Part shown: piece by piece, positions 5,896 through 6,247 of the stretch
Layout of the letters: every line of letters begins with the position of its first letter
How positions within the stretch are numbered: position 1 is the stretch's first letter
From: Thermoplasmatota archaeon
GTDB taxonomy: Archaea; Thermoplasmatota; Penumbrarchaeia; Penumbrarchaeales; Penumbrarchaeaceae
Assembly: GCA_030591285.1 (NCBI GenBank)
Contig: JAUVBH010000102.1
Location: 1-6,247 of the forward strand
DNA: 6,247 nt
Direction: 5' to 3'
Made by a program: the position numbers and the translations under genes
The notes under the pieces: generated by a model
The model's database searches: none
Seen by the model: only the letters and a program-made list of their open reading frames with translations
What the model was told of the DNA's origin: nothing

Positions 5896-6247
5896 ATGCA
5901 GAAATCATGGTCATCGCCGATCGTGGAATGCTTCGAGAGTGCGTTCCATGATCTGAAGGTGGAGTATCAGGAAGCTCCCTTCAGATATATGACAAAATGG
6001 GATCTGGTATCAGATGTGTTCTGCAGATTGAGATCCCTTTCCGAGCTTGCAGAAGTTGAAACTGGCAGGTTCACTATCGGGAAGGATGGAAGATGGAGAC
6101 AGAAGAAAGCGAAAACCAGCACGATCTCAACATCACCTCTTCACCTTACCATGGGTTTCGAGAAGGGTGAGAAGGCCAAAGCGGATATCGCTTATGTTGA
6201 TCTACCCTCAATGCAGTTCGCTGTTACTGCAAGGTTCAGTAAAAAGA
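5896..6247 (+). CDS. Hypothetical protein, 5' part only (cut by window end)
   Basis: An open frame of 117 codons with no stop runs off the right edge. The ATG is the first possible start: an in-frame TGA lies at 5875-5877 and no ATG, GTG or TTG falls between. A well-placed TATA box 25 bp upstream supports it as a real gene. The protein starts MQKSWSSPIVECFESAFHDL and looks soluble and mixed in charge, with no signal peptide or membrane segment. I do not recognise the family. TKWDLVSDVFCRLRSL (33-48) followed by LHLTMGF...KADIAYVD (82-102) loosely recalls the amphipathic helix then strand-with-Asp layout of PD-(D/E)XK nuclease-like proteins. The expected E-x-K after the Asp strand is not seen in the visible part, so this is only a weak hint. 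It is divergent from srp54 across 211 bp and shows no link to the phosphate genes. Confidence 0.75.
   Translation, partial: MQKSWSSPIVECFESAFHDLKVEYQEAPFRYMTKWDLVSDVFCRLRSLSELAEVETGRFTIGKDGRWRQKKAKTSTISTSPLHLTMGFEKGEKAKADIAYVDLPSMQFAVTARFSKK

Overview
The window reads as chromosomal DNA of an archaeon, most likely a euryarchaeote. The main reason is a 453-residue archaeal-type SRP54 that opens directly with a short N domain and ends in a Met-rich SRP-RNA-binding M domain. Supporting signs are TATA-box promoters, GGTGAT Shine-Dalgarno sites complementary to the archaeal 16S 3' end, and a right-end gene whose TATA box lies about 26 bp before its ATG, as in leaderless archaeal transcripts. A Thermoplasmata-like lineage is possible but rests only on impression.

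Layout, right to left along the minus strand: srp54 (4323-5684); a 184-bp gap; a Pit-type phosphate transporter (2795-4138) followed almost at once by a DUF47/PhoU_div protein (2063-2791); an AT-rich gap of about 100 bp carrying TATA-like boxes and a perfect 13-bp palindrome; a Na+/phosphate cotransporter of the NptA/SLC34 kind (746-1966); and a PhoU-domain protein (35-706). On the plus strand, divergent from srp54, a gene of unrecognised function starts at 5896 and runs off the window.

The central theme is inorganic phosphate uptake. Two unrelated secondary phosphate transporters lie back to back, and each is followed by its own PhoU-superfamily partner: Pit with DUF47, and NptA-type with PhoU. 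Spacing suggests two transcription units (pit-DUF47 and nptA-phoU), each with its own promoter region. The PhoU-like proteins probably restrain or tune their transporters. srp54 is a housekeeping gene for co-translational membrane targeting and is probably only a neighbour. No ABC-type Pst genes, mobile elements, CRISPR arrays, tRNA or rRNA genes were seen. No gene-free stretch exceeds 300 bases; the largest gap is 211 bp (5685-5895).

Nothing here clearly amounts to a new system. The points most worth a second look are the paired transporter/regulator arrangement, the loss of one metal-binding motif in the PhoU protein, the palindrome before the Na+/Pi transporter, and the unrecognised leaderless gene at the right edge.
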